64,000 bases of DNA from Pseudobdellovibrionaceae bacterium. GTDB taxonomy: Bacteria > Bdellovibrionota > Bdellovibrionia > Bdellovibrionales > UBA1609. The stretch covers positions 1 through 64,000 of the forward strand of contig JAMLIO010000003.1 in the NCBI GenBank assembly GCA_023954155.1. Direction: 5' to 3'. The notes below the pieces were generated by a model. The model was given only the letters and a program-made list of their open reading frames with translations, was not told the DNA's origin and did not search any database. Numbering within the stretch: position 1 is the stretch's first letter; each line of letters starts with the position of its first letter. The position numbers and the translations under genes are program-made. This document shows positions 42,308-50,531 of this stretch, in pieces.

Positions 42308-43638
42308 AACTCTCCATTTTCAATTTTGAACTTTAATGAACACAGATGAGGAAAAATTGCCACCGCAAAGAAAATCCCACCCAGTAAAGCCCCTATTCCA
42401 CCAATGGCCATCACACCTATCCCCAAACTTTGTCCCCAATGCGTAAAAACCTGTTCACTTCCATAGGTCTTTCTTGGGGTTCCAAAGGCTCCAGCGATGA
42501 ACATCCCACTTGCAAAAATAAACTGTCCAATTCCATAAAACCACACAGAACGCAGCATCCATCTGCTCACACTGGGAGCCAACACCATATAACTTGTAGC
42601 CATAAACGCCAAAGTCACAGCACCAATGCTGGCATGATAATGTCCTGGCACTCGCAGATCAGGTCCTCTAATCAAAGCACCAAAAGTAAAACCTGTGACG
42701 ATCAATAAAGCACTTAAAGCAAAGGCCACAAACTCATAACTCTTCAGATCTGAGAGACGTAAGGACAGTCGTTTGAACGCAAAAACCAGAAAAAGAGCCA
42801 CTGACGGAGCAATCCCCCACTGCATCAACAATGTAAATCCCCGTCTGTACTCTGCACTCGTGACATCAAAGTACAAAAGTAGAGGCACAAAAAATATGGG
42901 AAGCCCCATTCCTGAAAAGACCAAAAAAAGATCACGACGATCAAAGACAGAACGCTCTTGCTGACGGCATAGAAGCAAAACCCAACAGCAGACGATAAAC
43001 ACCGCCGAGGCATGTTGAATCAAATGGCCACCACCCCACATTCCTACTTCCACAATTCTAAATTCAGTCAGCCATTGCTCTTTAAAGAGCTGTTTGAAGG
43101 AAAACCCAAGGGCTACTACGGCAAGTAATAAAAAAACCATCCCAATAAAAAGCCCGAAGCGCACTTCATAAAGTCCATTCCATTCCTTCTTTAAACGCAG
43201 ATCATTCACAAAGACTTTGGGTGATAAAATGCTGACCACAATTCCTAAAAGATACACTGCCAGTCCCAAATAATATCTTTCATGACTCAGAACAGGGATG
43301 TAATTGGCCAGTATGGGCTTTACACCTTCTTGTGGAGGAACACTAAATAATAAAACCAGACCCGCACACGCAAACACAAAACCCACCCACGATAAGGGAC
43401 TTGAAAAGAAACTACGTGACCTTGTAGAAAAATGCAAAAGCCCCACAGGCAAAGCCGTAAACCAAATCAAAGTGGCAAGATTCACATGCACCACCAAGCA
43501 CCACTGGATAAATTCAATATCCACAGCCTGCTTGATCCCTGGCATTTTAGCTCCTGTCACTAAAACCGAAAGTAGACCACTTATTAAAAGCGCACTTGTT
43601 CCCAGTACTACCCAAGCCGTAGTCAAAGACTTATTCAC
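42277..43638 (-). CDS. Heme-copper-oxidase subunit-I-like membrane protein lacking the CuB His pair
   Basis: A 453-residue, about 12-helix protein homologous to oxidase subunit I. Heme ligands appear retained: VVHVNLATLIWF in helix 2 and PGHYHASIGAVTLAFMA in helix 10. Helix 6 keeps GGGHLIQH. The His-His pair of helix 7 (SAHHLLVDPG in the functional subunit at 46532-48262) is replaced by a YFDVTSAEYRRG region, so a complete CuB centre cannot form. It is probably a heme-binding electron-transfer or assembly partner rather than an oxidase. It lies within the operon, overlapping both neighbours. Confidence 0.8.
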   Translation of the reverse strand: MNKSLTTAWVVLGTSALLISGLLSVLVTGAKMPGIKQAVDIEFIQWCLVVHVNLATLIWFTALPVGLLHFSTRSRSFFSSPLSWVGFVFACAGLVLLFSVPPQEGVKPILANYIPVLSHERYYLGLAVYLLGIVVSILSPKVFVNDLRLKKEWNGLYEVRFGLFIGMVFLLLAVVALGFSFKQLFKEQWLTEFRIVEVGMWGGGHLIQHASAVFIVCCWVLLLCRQQERSVFDRRDLFLVFSGMGLPIFFVPLLLYFDVTSAEYRRGFTLLMQWGIAPSVALFLVFAFKRLSLRLSDLKSYEFVAFALSALLIVTGFTFGALIRGPDLRVPGHYHASIGAVTLAFMATSYMVLAPSVSRWMLRSVWFYGIGQFIFASGMFIAGAFGTPRKTYGSEQVFTHWGQSLGIGVMAIGGIGALLGGIFFAVAIFPHLCSLKFKIENGELCLNTKSSLG

Positions 43639-45634
43639 TTTGCACCTCTGTGGCGGTGGACTCTTTTATGTCCGCATTTTTTGTATCAAGAGAATAATAA
43701 AGCAAAGCCACTTGGCCTGAATTAAATTCAACCTTTCGTTCCAAGTTCAAACTCACAATGGATTCATCTTGAGAGTCTATAGGTTCCATAGAAAATTGCA
43801 CATCACGAACTCCAGTGGCCACCTTGATCTCATGGTTCACATAGATAGGACGATCACGTCTTAAGCCCCCTGGATGAACCTGTTCATTTAGATGCTCTTT
43901 GCCATCAATGCTGAGTTTCAACTGATAACTAAGAGCGCGGTAGGTGCACACTTCTGTTGCTCGCATGTGTATAGGAAGTTTAGCCATCTCTTCTGCGGAA
44001 GGCTCTTGGCAACTCTTTTCATTTTGACCGACAAGGCGGATGCTTACACGCAAGAGACCCTCTTCTTCCCCTGCTCCACCTGGGATGCGAGTCAAACCTG
44101 CAATCAAAAACACTAAGCCCAGACTGACAATCAGAGCTGAAACTCGTGTTTTCCAAGAGCTAGTCTTCTGAGATTCTAAAATGCTCTCTGTATTTTCAAG
44201 AACCTCAAAAAATCTTTTTTCCTCGCCATCACCAAGAGGAAAAGCGTGCACACGCTCTCTGAGCTGAGGATTTAATATCGTAGGCTCTCTGTCCCCACTC
44301 ATTCTTTCTGTGAGCAGCATATACCCGTCCTTGTTGACACAGTTTCGTGAAGGACAAGAGGCCACAACTACTCTTGAGAAACGAGCCGCAAACATACGAT
44401 AAACCATACTATGCAGCGTGCCTGGGCACTCTGCGGGATAAAGATGGTATGTAGACTGAGTCTGACAGTACTGGTCGATATTTTTTAAAACTGCTGATTG
44501 ATTACTACAACCCACGATCAAAGTGTGATCTAGACTTTTCTTGTCCAAATTTAAAGACTCTAAAAACTGTTTCGCCTCTTTAAGCTGATCCCCACCTTTG
44601 CGTCCTTCTGGACCAATGGTCATAGGGTCACAAGAAGCCGAACACAAACCACAACTCACACAAAGTTCAGGAGTCACCACGGCCACAGTTTTCATTTTAG
44701 CATTCACATCTTTGGTCATCATTTGAATCGCCTCGTAAGGACAATCCTGAACACACTGTGTGCACCCCTCACAGATATTAGGGTCATTAAATGATTTTCC
44801 TCTCTGACTTTTTGGCTTAAAGAACCAAGGCACTCCTGCCAAAAGAGTTCCTCCAGCCATAAAAAGTAAAAAGGTCAAAAGCGGATAAGATTCCGCCCCA
44901 GAAATCCAAAAATTAAAGAACCAATCAATGGGGTAATCTTCAGGGCTTTTCAGCAGATCCGCCTTTAACCCCAAAGGAGCAGGCCAAATCACAGACACCA
45001 CAATCAGTGATGCCAGCATTCCATATATGATTTTCTTGTGAGGAAACCAATCTGCTCGTGCCATGCGAGAGGTGTGAATCCAAATTCCAAAAACCATTCC
45101 TAAAGGCAGCACCACATGTAAAAACAAGTTAAGAAAAAAGAACGAAGCAGGCGGATGCTCAATTCCATTAAAAGAACGTGCAATGGGATCAGAAAATAAC
45201 CCCAAAGAGTCAAACATCTTAGCCCCTGCTGCGGCTAGAGCCTGAGCTTGCACATCCCACACCATCACATAGCCCGTCCAACCAGAAATCAAAAGCAAGA
45301 ACAACAGGCCAACACCACTCACCCAGGCAAAAGTTCTTGGACCAAAATATTTTTTATGAACAATCATTCTAAAAACATGAAAGACCACAGCCACTACCAT
45401 AAGGTCTGAAGCATATCTGTGAAGGGCTCTGACCCACGATCCAAACCAAAAGCTCTGATTCAAAGCCTCCACAGATTCGTAAGGCTCCCCTAGTCGATAA
45501 AAGAAACTCAGATAAGTTCCTGTGACAGCCACAATAATAAACAACCCTAGAGCAATCGAACCAGACTGGTAAAGAGGGTTATACTTTGATGAATAAAAAC
45601 GGTTAAAAATTCTATCGAGATCCCGTAATCGCAT
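43631..45634 (-). CDS. Cytochrome b / 2[4Fe-4S] ferredoxin / FlpD-like fusion protein
   Basis: Start at ATG 45634 (667 aa). Numbered from there: a bc1-type cytochrome b N-terminal half with heme ligands His72/His86 and His173/His187 (each 14 apart); two further helices; two ferredoxin clusters with Cys288, 291, 294, 298 (CEGCTQCVQDCPY) and Cys325, 328, 331, 335 (CVSCGLCSASCDP); a domain like the hydrogenase/heterodisulfide-reductase FlpD/MvhD subunit (LIVGCSNQS ... VVVASCPSRNC); then one helix and a periplasmic beta domain. It probably moves electrons between a soluble donor, quinone and the oxidase. The family is rarely described; role inferred. Confidence 0.85.
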   Translation of the reverse strand: MRLRDLDRIFNRFYSSKYNPLYQSGSIALGLFIIVAVTGTYLSFFYRLGEPYESVEALNQSFWFGSWVRALHRYASDLMVVAVVFHVFRMIVHKKYFGPRTFAWVSGVGLLFLLLISGWTGYVMVWDVQAQALAAAGAKMFDSLGLFSDPIARSFNGIEHPPASFFFLNLFLHVVLPLGMVFGIWIHTSRMARADWFPHKKIIYGMLASLIVVSVIWPAPLGLKADLLKSPEDYPIDWFFNFWISGAESYPLLTFLLFMAGGTLLAGVPWFFKPKSQRGKSFNDPNICEGCTQCVQDCPYEAIQMMTKDVNAKMKTVAVVTPELCVSCGLCSASCDPMTIGPEGRKGGDQLKEAKQFLESLNLDKKSLDHTLIVGCSNQSAVLKNIDQYCQTQSTYHLYPAECPGTLHSMVYRMFAARFSRVVVASCPSRNCVNKDGYMLLTERMSGDREPTILNPQLRERVHAFPLGDGEEKRFFEVLENTESILESQKTSSWKTRVSALIVSLGLVFLIAGLTRIPGGAGEEEGLLRVSIRLVGQNEKSCQEPSAEEMAKLPIHMRATEVCTYRALSYQLKLSIDGKEHLNEQVHPGGLRRDRPIYVNHEIKVATGVRDVQFSMEPIDSQDESIVSLNLERKVEFNSGQVALLYYSLDTKNADIKESTATEVQSE

Positions 45635-46529
45635 GTCTTTCACTCTCAATTCGTTCAATCGCCTGACGTAGCCATCTGTTTGAAGCATTGTTAAACGCGT
45701 AGGCGATTCTTTCACCTTGTTCGATCAAATAAACCAAAGAAGGATGTATCACATCGCCTGTCTTCTCATCCCGTTGATACGCCACTTGAAACTGTTCTAA
45801 AACAGCAAGAACATCTTCCACTGACCCCGAAAGAATATGTGAGCCTTCAGTCAGCTCCCATTTTTCTGCAAGAAAAGGCAGAGACTTTGGTGTGTCTCTC
45901 CAAGGGTCTAGGGTCAGAATCACTACTCGCACACTGTCTTTAAATTCACTTCCCACATCTAAAGCCTGACGAACCAACACAGGGCACACGGTCTGACAAT
46001 GAGCAAAAGCAAAAGTCAAAAGCACAGTCTTGTCGTTATAATCAGCTAAGCGAAATGGATTTCCACTTTGATCCACTAAGGTAAAATCAGGTGCCGCTTT
46101 ATTCGTTCTTGGATAAAAGAGTGGCAGATCCTCTTCTGAAGAATTTGCATAGTCGAATCTTTCGTACTGCAAACCCGATTGAACTTTATTAACGACCCAT
46201 CTGGCTTCCACCACTACAGCTACCATCACTAAAGTTGCAAAAAATTTTCCGTAGCGATTCCACCAGAGATCTTTTACGGCTTCTGTAAGTTCTTGTGGCC
46301 AAGCTATCATACCCACAATCACAAAAGAGATTGGTCCAAGAATAAGCACAATCCAACCTGCAAGATCAGGCAAGCCGTTTTCTGGAGCACCAAAACACAC
46401 ATTGCGGGCTACATTTAACCAGTCAGGGGTTTCACTTCCTGTCGGAAAAAAGGCAAGCCCCCATAAAAAGAGGCTTCCTACAATCCATACTGTAATCATC
46501 AGAAACGCAGCGGCTCGCGAACCACTCAC
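45612..46529 (-). CDS. SCO1/SenC domain fused to an N-terminal membrane region
   Basis: The likely start is GTG 46529, directly after the subunit I stop, with GGAAGGTGGG upstream; a longer frame would overlap that gene. The N-terminal part has about three membrane helices. The SCO domain from about residue 140 keeps the Cu ligands in AFAHCQTVCP (two Cys four apart) and DVIHPSLVYL (His). It would deliver copper to the CuA site of the COX2 encoded two genes upstream. It overlaps the cytochrome b fusion gene by 23 bases. Confidence 0.87.
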   Translation of the reverse strand: MSGSRAAAFLMITVWIVGSLFLWGLAFFPTGSETPDWLNVARNVCFGAPENGLPDLAGWIVLILGPISFVIVGMIAWPQELTEAVKDLWWNRYGKFFATLVMVAVVVEARWVVNKVQSGLQYERFDYANSSEEDLPLFYPRTNKAAPDFTLVDQSGNPFRLADYNDKTVLLTFAFAHCQTVCPVLVRQALDVGSEFKDSVRVVILTLDPWRDTPKSLPFLAEKWELTEGSHILSGSVEDVLAVLEQFQVAYQRDEKTGDVIHPSLVYLIEQGERIAYAFNNASNRWLRQAIERIESERHAITGSR

Positions 46530-46531
46530 AT

Positions 46532-48262
46532 CTAACCCACCTTCCAAAGGAAAGATAGAATCTTCCAGTTGACGAAGTAGTAAAGCACAAAACACGCAAA
46601 GAAGATCAAAACAAGAATCATTGTTCCTGGAGCACCTTTTTTATGAACAGTTTCTACATTGTCTCCTTGGTGCATCTGTGTGGGTAATCGCAATACACCT
46701 TGAGGAATACCACTTGCCCCTTCACGTAAAGCCTGTTCTGTAAGAGGTTTCCCAAAAAACACCGTCACAACAGCAATCACCACAAATAGCAGAGCACCAG
46801 TGGCTGCTAACAAACCACCCACACCCATAGAGGCTTGAGAGATCCACACCGCAGGGTGGAACTCTACAGAAAATGGCGCATTAGAAAAAGAAGAGTCCCA
46901 ATGTCTACGTGGAACACCAAAGATTCCCATGTAAATCATAGACATACACATCAAACTCATGCCTCCGCCAAAAATCCATGGCTGAAACTTTGCTAACTTC
47001 CAAAAGGCAATTCGTTTTTGAAAGATCAATGGCAACACATAATAAGTCACAGCCATAAATGCTAGTGCTGTCCCACCTGCCACTGTCGCATGGAAGTGAC
47101 CAGGTAATCTCATAGTGTTGTGAACAATAATATTGATCTGTTCAGTCCCGATCACAACTCCAGTAATCCCGCCCAAAAATCCAAAGATCACCACAGACAA
47201 CGCCATTCCCGAAAATCCAGGATCACTCCACGGTGCTTTTCTGAGCCATTCAAACTTTCCTGCATTGAATCCACGTAGGCGTTGTCCCATTTCAATTCCT
47301 GCAGGAACAGTGAAACCATGAACCATACTGGCCAAGACCGCCAAATACATCGCGTAACTGGTGTTCCAAATCTTCCATGCCGATCCAAATCCAGGGTCCA
47401 CCAAGAGATGGTGAGCAGAAGCCATGGAAATAAAAAGAATGTATAGAACAAAGGCCGTACGACTGACCTTTTCATTAAGCACAACAGCCCCCACCGTGAG
47501 GCCTCCAAGCAGATACCAAACAGAAACCATCGCCGCCACGTTGATCTGTTGCGAGGAGTGTCCTAAGGCCCAAAATAAAAGTCTATATAACTGAGCATCG
47601 AGTTCAATCAGGTTCATCGACCACAATAAAGCAGGAATGTAAGTTGCGGCCCCATGGACTAAGGTGATCACAGCGATAATAGCAGCTGTCATCGCTCCAA
47701 AGGTCACCAGTGGCACACTGCCCTTATAGGTTTTTTCTCGTTTAGCGACCACCAGAGCGGCAAAAAATAAGGACGTTGCAATTAAAGCTCCCACTGCAAA
47801 AAGAATCACACCCAAGTAATAGAGAGGATGAGCCTGTAAGGGAGGATAAGAGGTAAACAACACATCGGCTTTACCCATCAAAACCATAGTATTTACCATG
47901 ATCATCCCGATCACCATCAAGGCAAAAGCCGCCCAACCTATCTTAGGCGTGGGTTGCCGCGCATTGAGCAGCACAGGTCCCGCAAAATACAAAATCGCCA
48001 TCTCAAAAAAGATGATGAAAAAGATCAACATATTCAGCCCATGCAGAGTCAAGAAACGGTAGTAGTACTCTGCCGACAAAAGATGCACACTTTGCCATCG
48101 GGTCAGCACCAGACCGAAAGCCGCTGTCACTCCAATTAAAAGACAGACAATAGCGATCACCGCATTGGCCTTAATTAAATTTTCAGAATCTTTATTTACT
48201 TTTAAACCAGTTACGGCACAGGTTCTGAACCGAGAACTTAGGTTTTGAATAACACCACTCAT
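46532..48262 (-). CDS. Cytochrome c oxidase subunit I (B-type heme-copper oxidase)
   Basis: A 576-residue subunit I. Heme ligands are in FLTLHGLNMLIFF (helix 2) and MRLPGHFHATVAGGTALAFM (helix 10). CuB ligands are in ALGHSSQQINVAAM (helix 6) and SAHHLLVDPGFG (helix 7). The sequence style is that of ba3/B-type oxidases rather than mitochondrial-like A-type. An extra C-terminal helix follows an extended loop. With the COX2 and small subunit upstream it should reduce oxygen and pump protons. Confidence 0.93.
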   Translation of the reverse strand: MSGVIQNLSSRFRTCAVTGLKVNKDSENLIKANAVIAIVCLLIGVTAAFGLVLTRWQSVHLLSAEYYYRFLTLHGLNMLIFFIIFFEMAILYFAGPVLLNARQPTPKIGWAAFALMVIGMIMVNTMVLMGKADVLFTSYPPLQAHPLYYLGVILFAVGALIATSLFFAALVVAKREKTYKGSVPLVTFGAMTAAIIAVITLVHGAATYIPALLWSMNLIELDAQLYRLLFWALGHSSQQINVAAMVSVWYLLGGLTVGAVVLNEKVSRTAFVLYILFISMASAHHLLVDPGFGSAWKIWNTSYAMYLAVLASMVHGFTVPAGIEMGQRLRGFNAGKFEWLRKAPWSDPGFSGMALSVVIFGFLGGITGVVIGTEQINIIVHNTMRLPGHFHATVAGGTALAFMAVTYYVLPLIFQKRIAFWKLAKFQPWIFGGGMSLMCMSMIYMGIFGVPRRHWDSSFSNAPFSVEFHPAVWISQASMGVGGLLAATGALLFVVIAVVTVFFGKPLTEQALREGASGIPQGVLRLPTQMHQGDNVETVHKKGAPGTMILVLIFFACFVLYYFVNWKILSFLWKVG

Positions 48263-48278
48263 TTTTAGCTCCTCTACA

Positions 48279-48830
48279 TCACTCAGTTACCAGAACCTTA
48301 CCGACCATCATATGGTGTCCGATTCCACAAAATTCATTACAAATGATTCTAAAATCCCCAGCCTGATTCGGCGTGATCTTAAGACCGTAGTCATATCCAG
48401 GAATAACTTGGAAGTTGATGTTCACTGGAAACAAAGCAAAACCATGGTTAATATCAATAGAGGAAAGATGAAGCGTGTACTCCACACCCTTTTTTAATTT
48501 TAAAACGGGATACCATTGCCACATTCGTCCCACAAGATAGATATGCGAACCTGGAGGAGGCTCAACCACTGGAATTCCAGACTCTTCTCCTACCTTAAAC
48601 TCTTCAACAAAGCGTTGCGTGCGTGCCATAAAGTCCATGGGGTCTACTTTGTATCGAATCCCCGACGGGTTTTGCCCACCACGAATGTGCCACACAGGCA
48701 TCATGGCAAACAGGATCATGCACCATATAAAAGCCACAGTGATCCATACTTTTTCTTGGGAGGGAACATTCTTCCACCAAACCCCTTCTGGGGGAACGAT
48801 TCCTGAGTGCATAGTTTCTTTTTCTGACAT
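48279..48830 (-). CDS. Cytochrome c oxidase subunit II (CuA subunit)
   Basis: A 183-residue subunit II with one membrane helix (about 28-48) and a periplasmic cupredoxin domain. The CuA ligands are visible: His in DINHGFALF and Cys, Cys, His, Met in CNEFCGIGHHMM. It accepts electrons from cytochrome c. The preceding small membrane protein and following subunit I are in the same operon. Confidence 0.94.
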   Translation of the reverse strand: MSEKETMHSGIVPPEGVWWKNVPSQEKVWITVAFIWCMILFAMMPVWHIRGGQNPSGIRYKVDPMDFMARTQRFVEEFKVGEESGIPVVEPPPGSHIYLVGRMWQWYPVLKLKKGVEYTLHLSSIDINHGFALFPVNINFQVIPGYDYGLKITPNQAGDFRIICNEFCGIGHHMMVGKVLVTE

Positions 48831-48856
48831 GTCATTTTCTCCAGTGTGTGAAAGTT

Positions 48857-49027
48857 CTATGGAAGAGGGGCCTTAGAAAGCATCATGATTTCTAAAATTC
48901 CCCAGCCAGTATAAAAAAGGACCATGGTGATCAACCCCAATGCCAACCATAAAAAAGGTCGATCATATAGTTTCTGAAAATACGGCACATCTTCTTCGGT
49001 GGTTTTGTTGTCTTGATCGTTTGTCAT
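48857..49027 (-). CDS. Small single-helix oxidase subunit (subunit IIa-like)
   Basis: A 56-residue protein, MTNDQDNKTTEEDVPYFQKL then a membrane helix (PFLWLALGLITMVLFY) and a short tail. AGGTAAA precedes the ATG. As the first gene before COX2 it fits the small IIa-type subunit of B-type oxidases, identified by size, topology and place. Confidence 0.75.
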   Translation of the reverse strand: MTNDQDNKTTEEDVPYFQKLYDRPFLWLALGLITMVLFYTGWGILEIMMLSKAPLP

Positions 49028-49091
49028 TTTACCTGCCCTATGTATTTAGTATGTCTATCTTTATTTATGGCAAAACTTTTCGTCAGCGAGC

Positions 49092-49160
49092 GGTCTTGTC
49101 TTTGGCGGCTGTTCAATGAACCACCGCTTGGGTCTTGATCGAACCGATAAAAACAAGACC
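49092..49160. other. Structured intergenic element upstream of the oxidase operon
   Basis: GGTCTTGT at 49092 pairs with ACAAGACC at 49153-49160, enclosing GCGG/CCGC with a GTTC-AAT-GAAC hairpin and a second GGT/ACC hairpin, a multi-branch fold. It lies 65 bases upstream of the first oxidase gene. The rest of 49028-49275 shows no gene. It could be a leader RNA, an operator or an isolated element. Confidence 0.35.
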
Positions 49161-49275
49161 CACTACCCCAAAAGGATTCATGATAACCCCCCAAGACGCT
49201 TTAAATTGACTTGAGTTACGGTAACATAAACAAAATGTAGTGGAGTATGATCTGCATCATGTAGGGCAGAAGCTT

Positions 49276-49632
49276 TCAGTAGAAAATATAAAATGTCAGC
49301 ATAGGAGCAAGCTGCCAAGATACTAGATTGGCAAACAGTGAAGCCACAAAGGTTTTCTTAGCAGATATTCTAAAAATCCATGCGTGCAATAGAGTTTCTG
49401 CCCCAATAGCAAAGATTTCTGCGATAAGTATATTTTCAATATACGACAGTGATAAGCGCATGATCACAAAAAAGACTAGGGGGTGGGTTAAAAGATTTGT
49501 TAGCGTCACCATAATTGACGTCTGTTTTATATTCAAAGACGATTTAAATATAAAAACATAAAACAAAATATAAACTGGAACTTCCAGAAAATTGGACTGA
49601 AAAAAAATATAAACGTAAGACAACCCACTCAT
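49276..49632 (-). CDS. Small integral membrane protein, unknown
   Basis: A 118-residue protein with about four hydrophobic helices (for example VPVYILFYVFIF, IFAIGAETLLHAWIF). It overlaps the preceding gene by 4 bases (ATGA), so the two form a pair. Neither is recognised. Confidence 0.6.
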   Translation of the reverse strand: MSGLSYVYIFFQSNFLEVPVYILFYVFIFKSSLNIKQTSIMVTLTNLLTHPLVFFVIMRLSLSYIENILIAEIFAIGAETLLHAWIFRISAKKTFVASLFANLVSWQLAPMLTFYIFY

Positions 49633-49976
49633 ATGTGACCTTGTCTTTGGGGATTGCCAAAGTCAGACTTCCTGAACTTACAAAGAAGAAGGACAACAAG
49701 TACATCTAATGTAAAAATCAAAAAATAGAGCAACCCTTTGCTTCCAGCATCTGCAATCTGAGGAGACTGATCGTAATAGGGTGTCAGATAAGTGTCATTG
49801 AAAATGTAATTTTTAAAAATTCCACTGGGGGTCAACATCGTGGCAATATCAAAGTTCACAGGATAAGGGCTGATCAAGTTATAATGTGAAATCCATGAGA
49901 TTAAAAAAACAAAACCGACAATCGCCACAGCAATTATCGGTTTGAAAGAATACTTTTTTTGAATCACATAAAACAT
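49629..49976 (-). CDS. Membrane protein of unknown function
   Basis: A 115-residue protein with one helix near the N-terminus (IIAVAIVGFVFLISW), an extracytoplasmic segment and a second helix (LIFTLDVLVVLLLC). It is translationally coupled to the downstream membrane protein gene and follows the gene ending at 49996 by 19 bases. Confidence 0.6.
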   Translation of the reverse strand: MFYVIQKKYSFKPIIAVAIVGFVFLISWISHYNLISPYPVNFDIATMLTPSGIFKNYIFNDTYLTPYYDQSPQIADAGSKGLLYFLIFTLDVLVVLLLCKFRKSDFGNPQRQGHI

Positions 49977-49995
49977 TAAATTTTATGATCAAATC

Positions 49996-50469
49996 TTAAT
50001 AAGGTTGTGGATAAGTCTTACGGTAATCAAGAGGTTTCATGGACCAGTTGTCGCCTTCGTCTGTCCAATTTCCTTTATATAGACTGACAGTGCACTCGGG
50101 CTGTCTAGGCGCAAACACAGCATTAGGATATCCACCAAACTCGTCATCACTATCAAAATCAAGGTTTGTCAGTTCACCCGCAGCGCAACCAAAGATCAAA
50201 GTCCAACCCTTGCTTGCTACCATCACACCACGCTCAGAATCTTGTAGCTTATCAGCAACCTGAGGGCTAACCATAGAATAAAGTACAGATGAATAGCTAG
50301 GTAAAAGGCGCATAAAATTTGCGGCGTCTTTGCCATAAAACTTAATCTCTGTTCCTTCTTTAGCATTCGTAGGAGCAATGCCTTGCACATTGATGTAAGC
50401 CATACCGCCATCGTTAGCCATCACGTTCATGGCAAAAGTTAATGTCAAAAGACCTAATAGGTATCTCAT
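49996..50469 (-). CDS. Small periplasmic protein, unknown
   Basis: From ATG 50469 (GGGGAAA upstream) the product has 157 residues with a signal peptide (MRYLLGLLTLTFAMNVMA). The mature part has a GTEIKFYGKDAA strand and two Cys (IFGCAAGEL, PECTVSLYKG). It looks like an enzyme-independent binding protein; no family named. Confidence 0.65.
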   Translation of the reverse strand: MRYLLGLLTLTFAMNVMANDGGMAYINVQGIAPTNAKEGTEIKFYGKDAANFMRLLPSYSSVLYSMVSPQVADKLQDSERGVMVASKGWTLIFGCAAGELTNLDFDSDDEFGGYPNAVFAPRQPECTVSLYKGNWTDEGDNWSMKPLDYRKTYPQPY

Positions 50470-50531
50470 AGTATTTCCCCTTTTAATTGTGTATTTAAAA
50501 ACCACCAACTTGGCTCTTGTATGCCCCAAGC

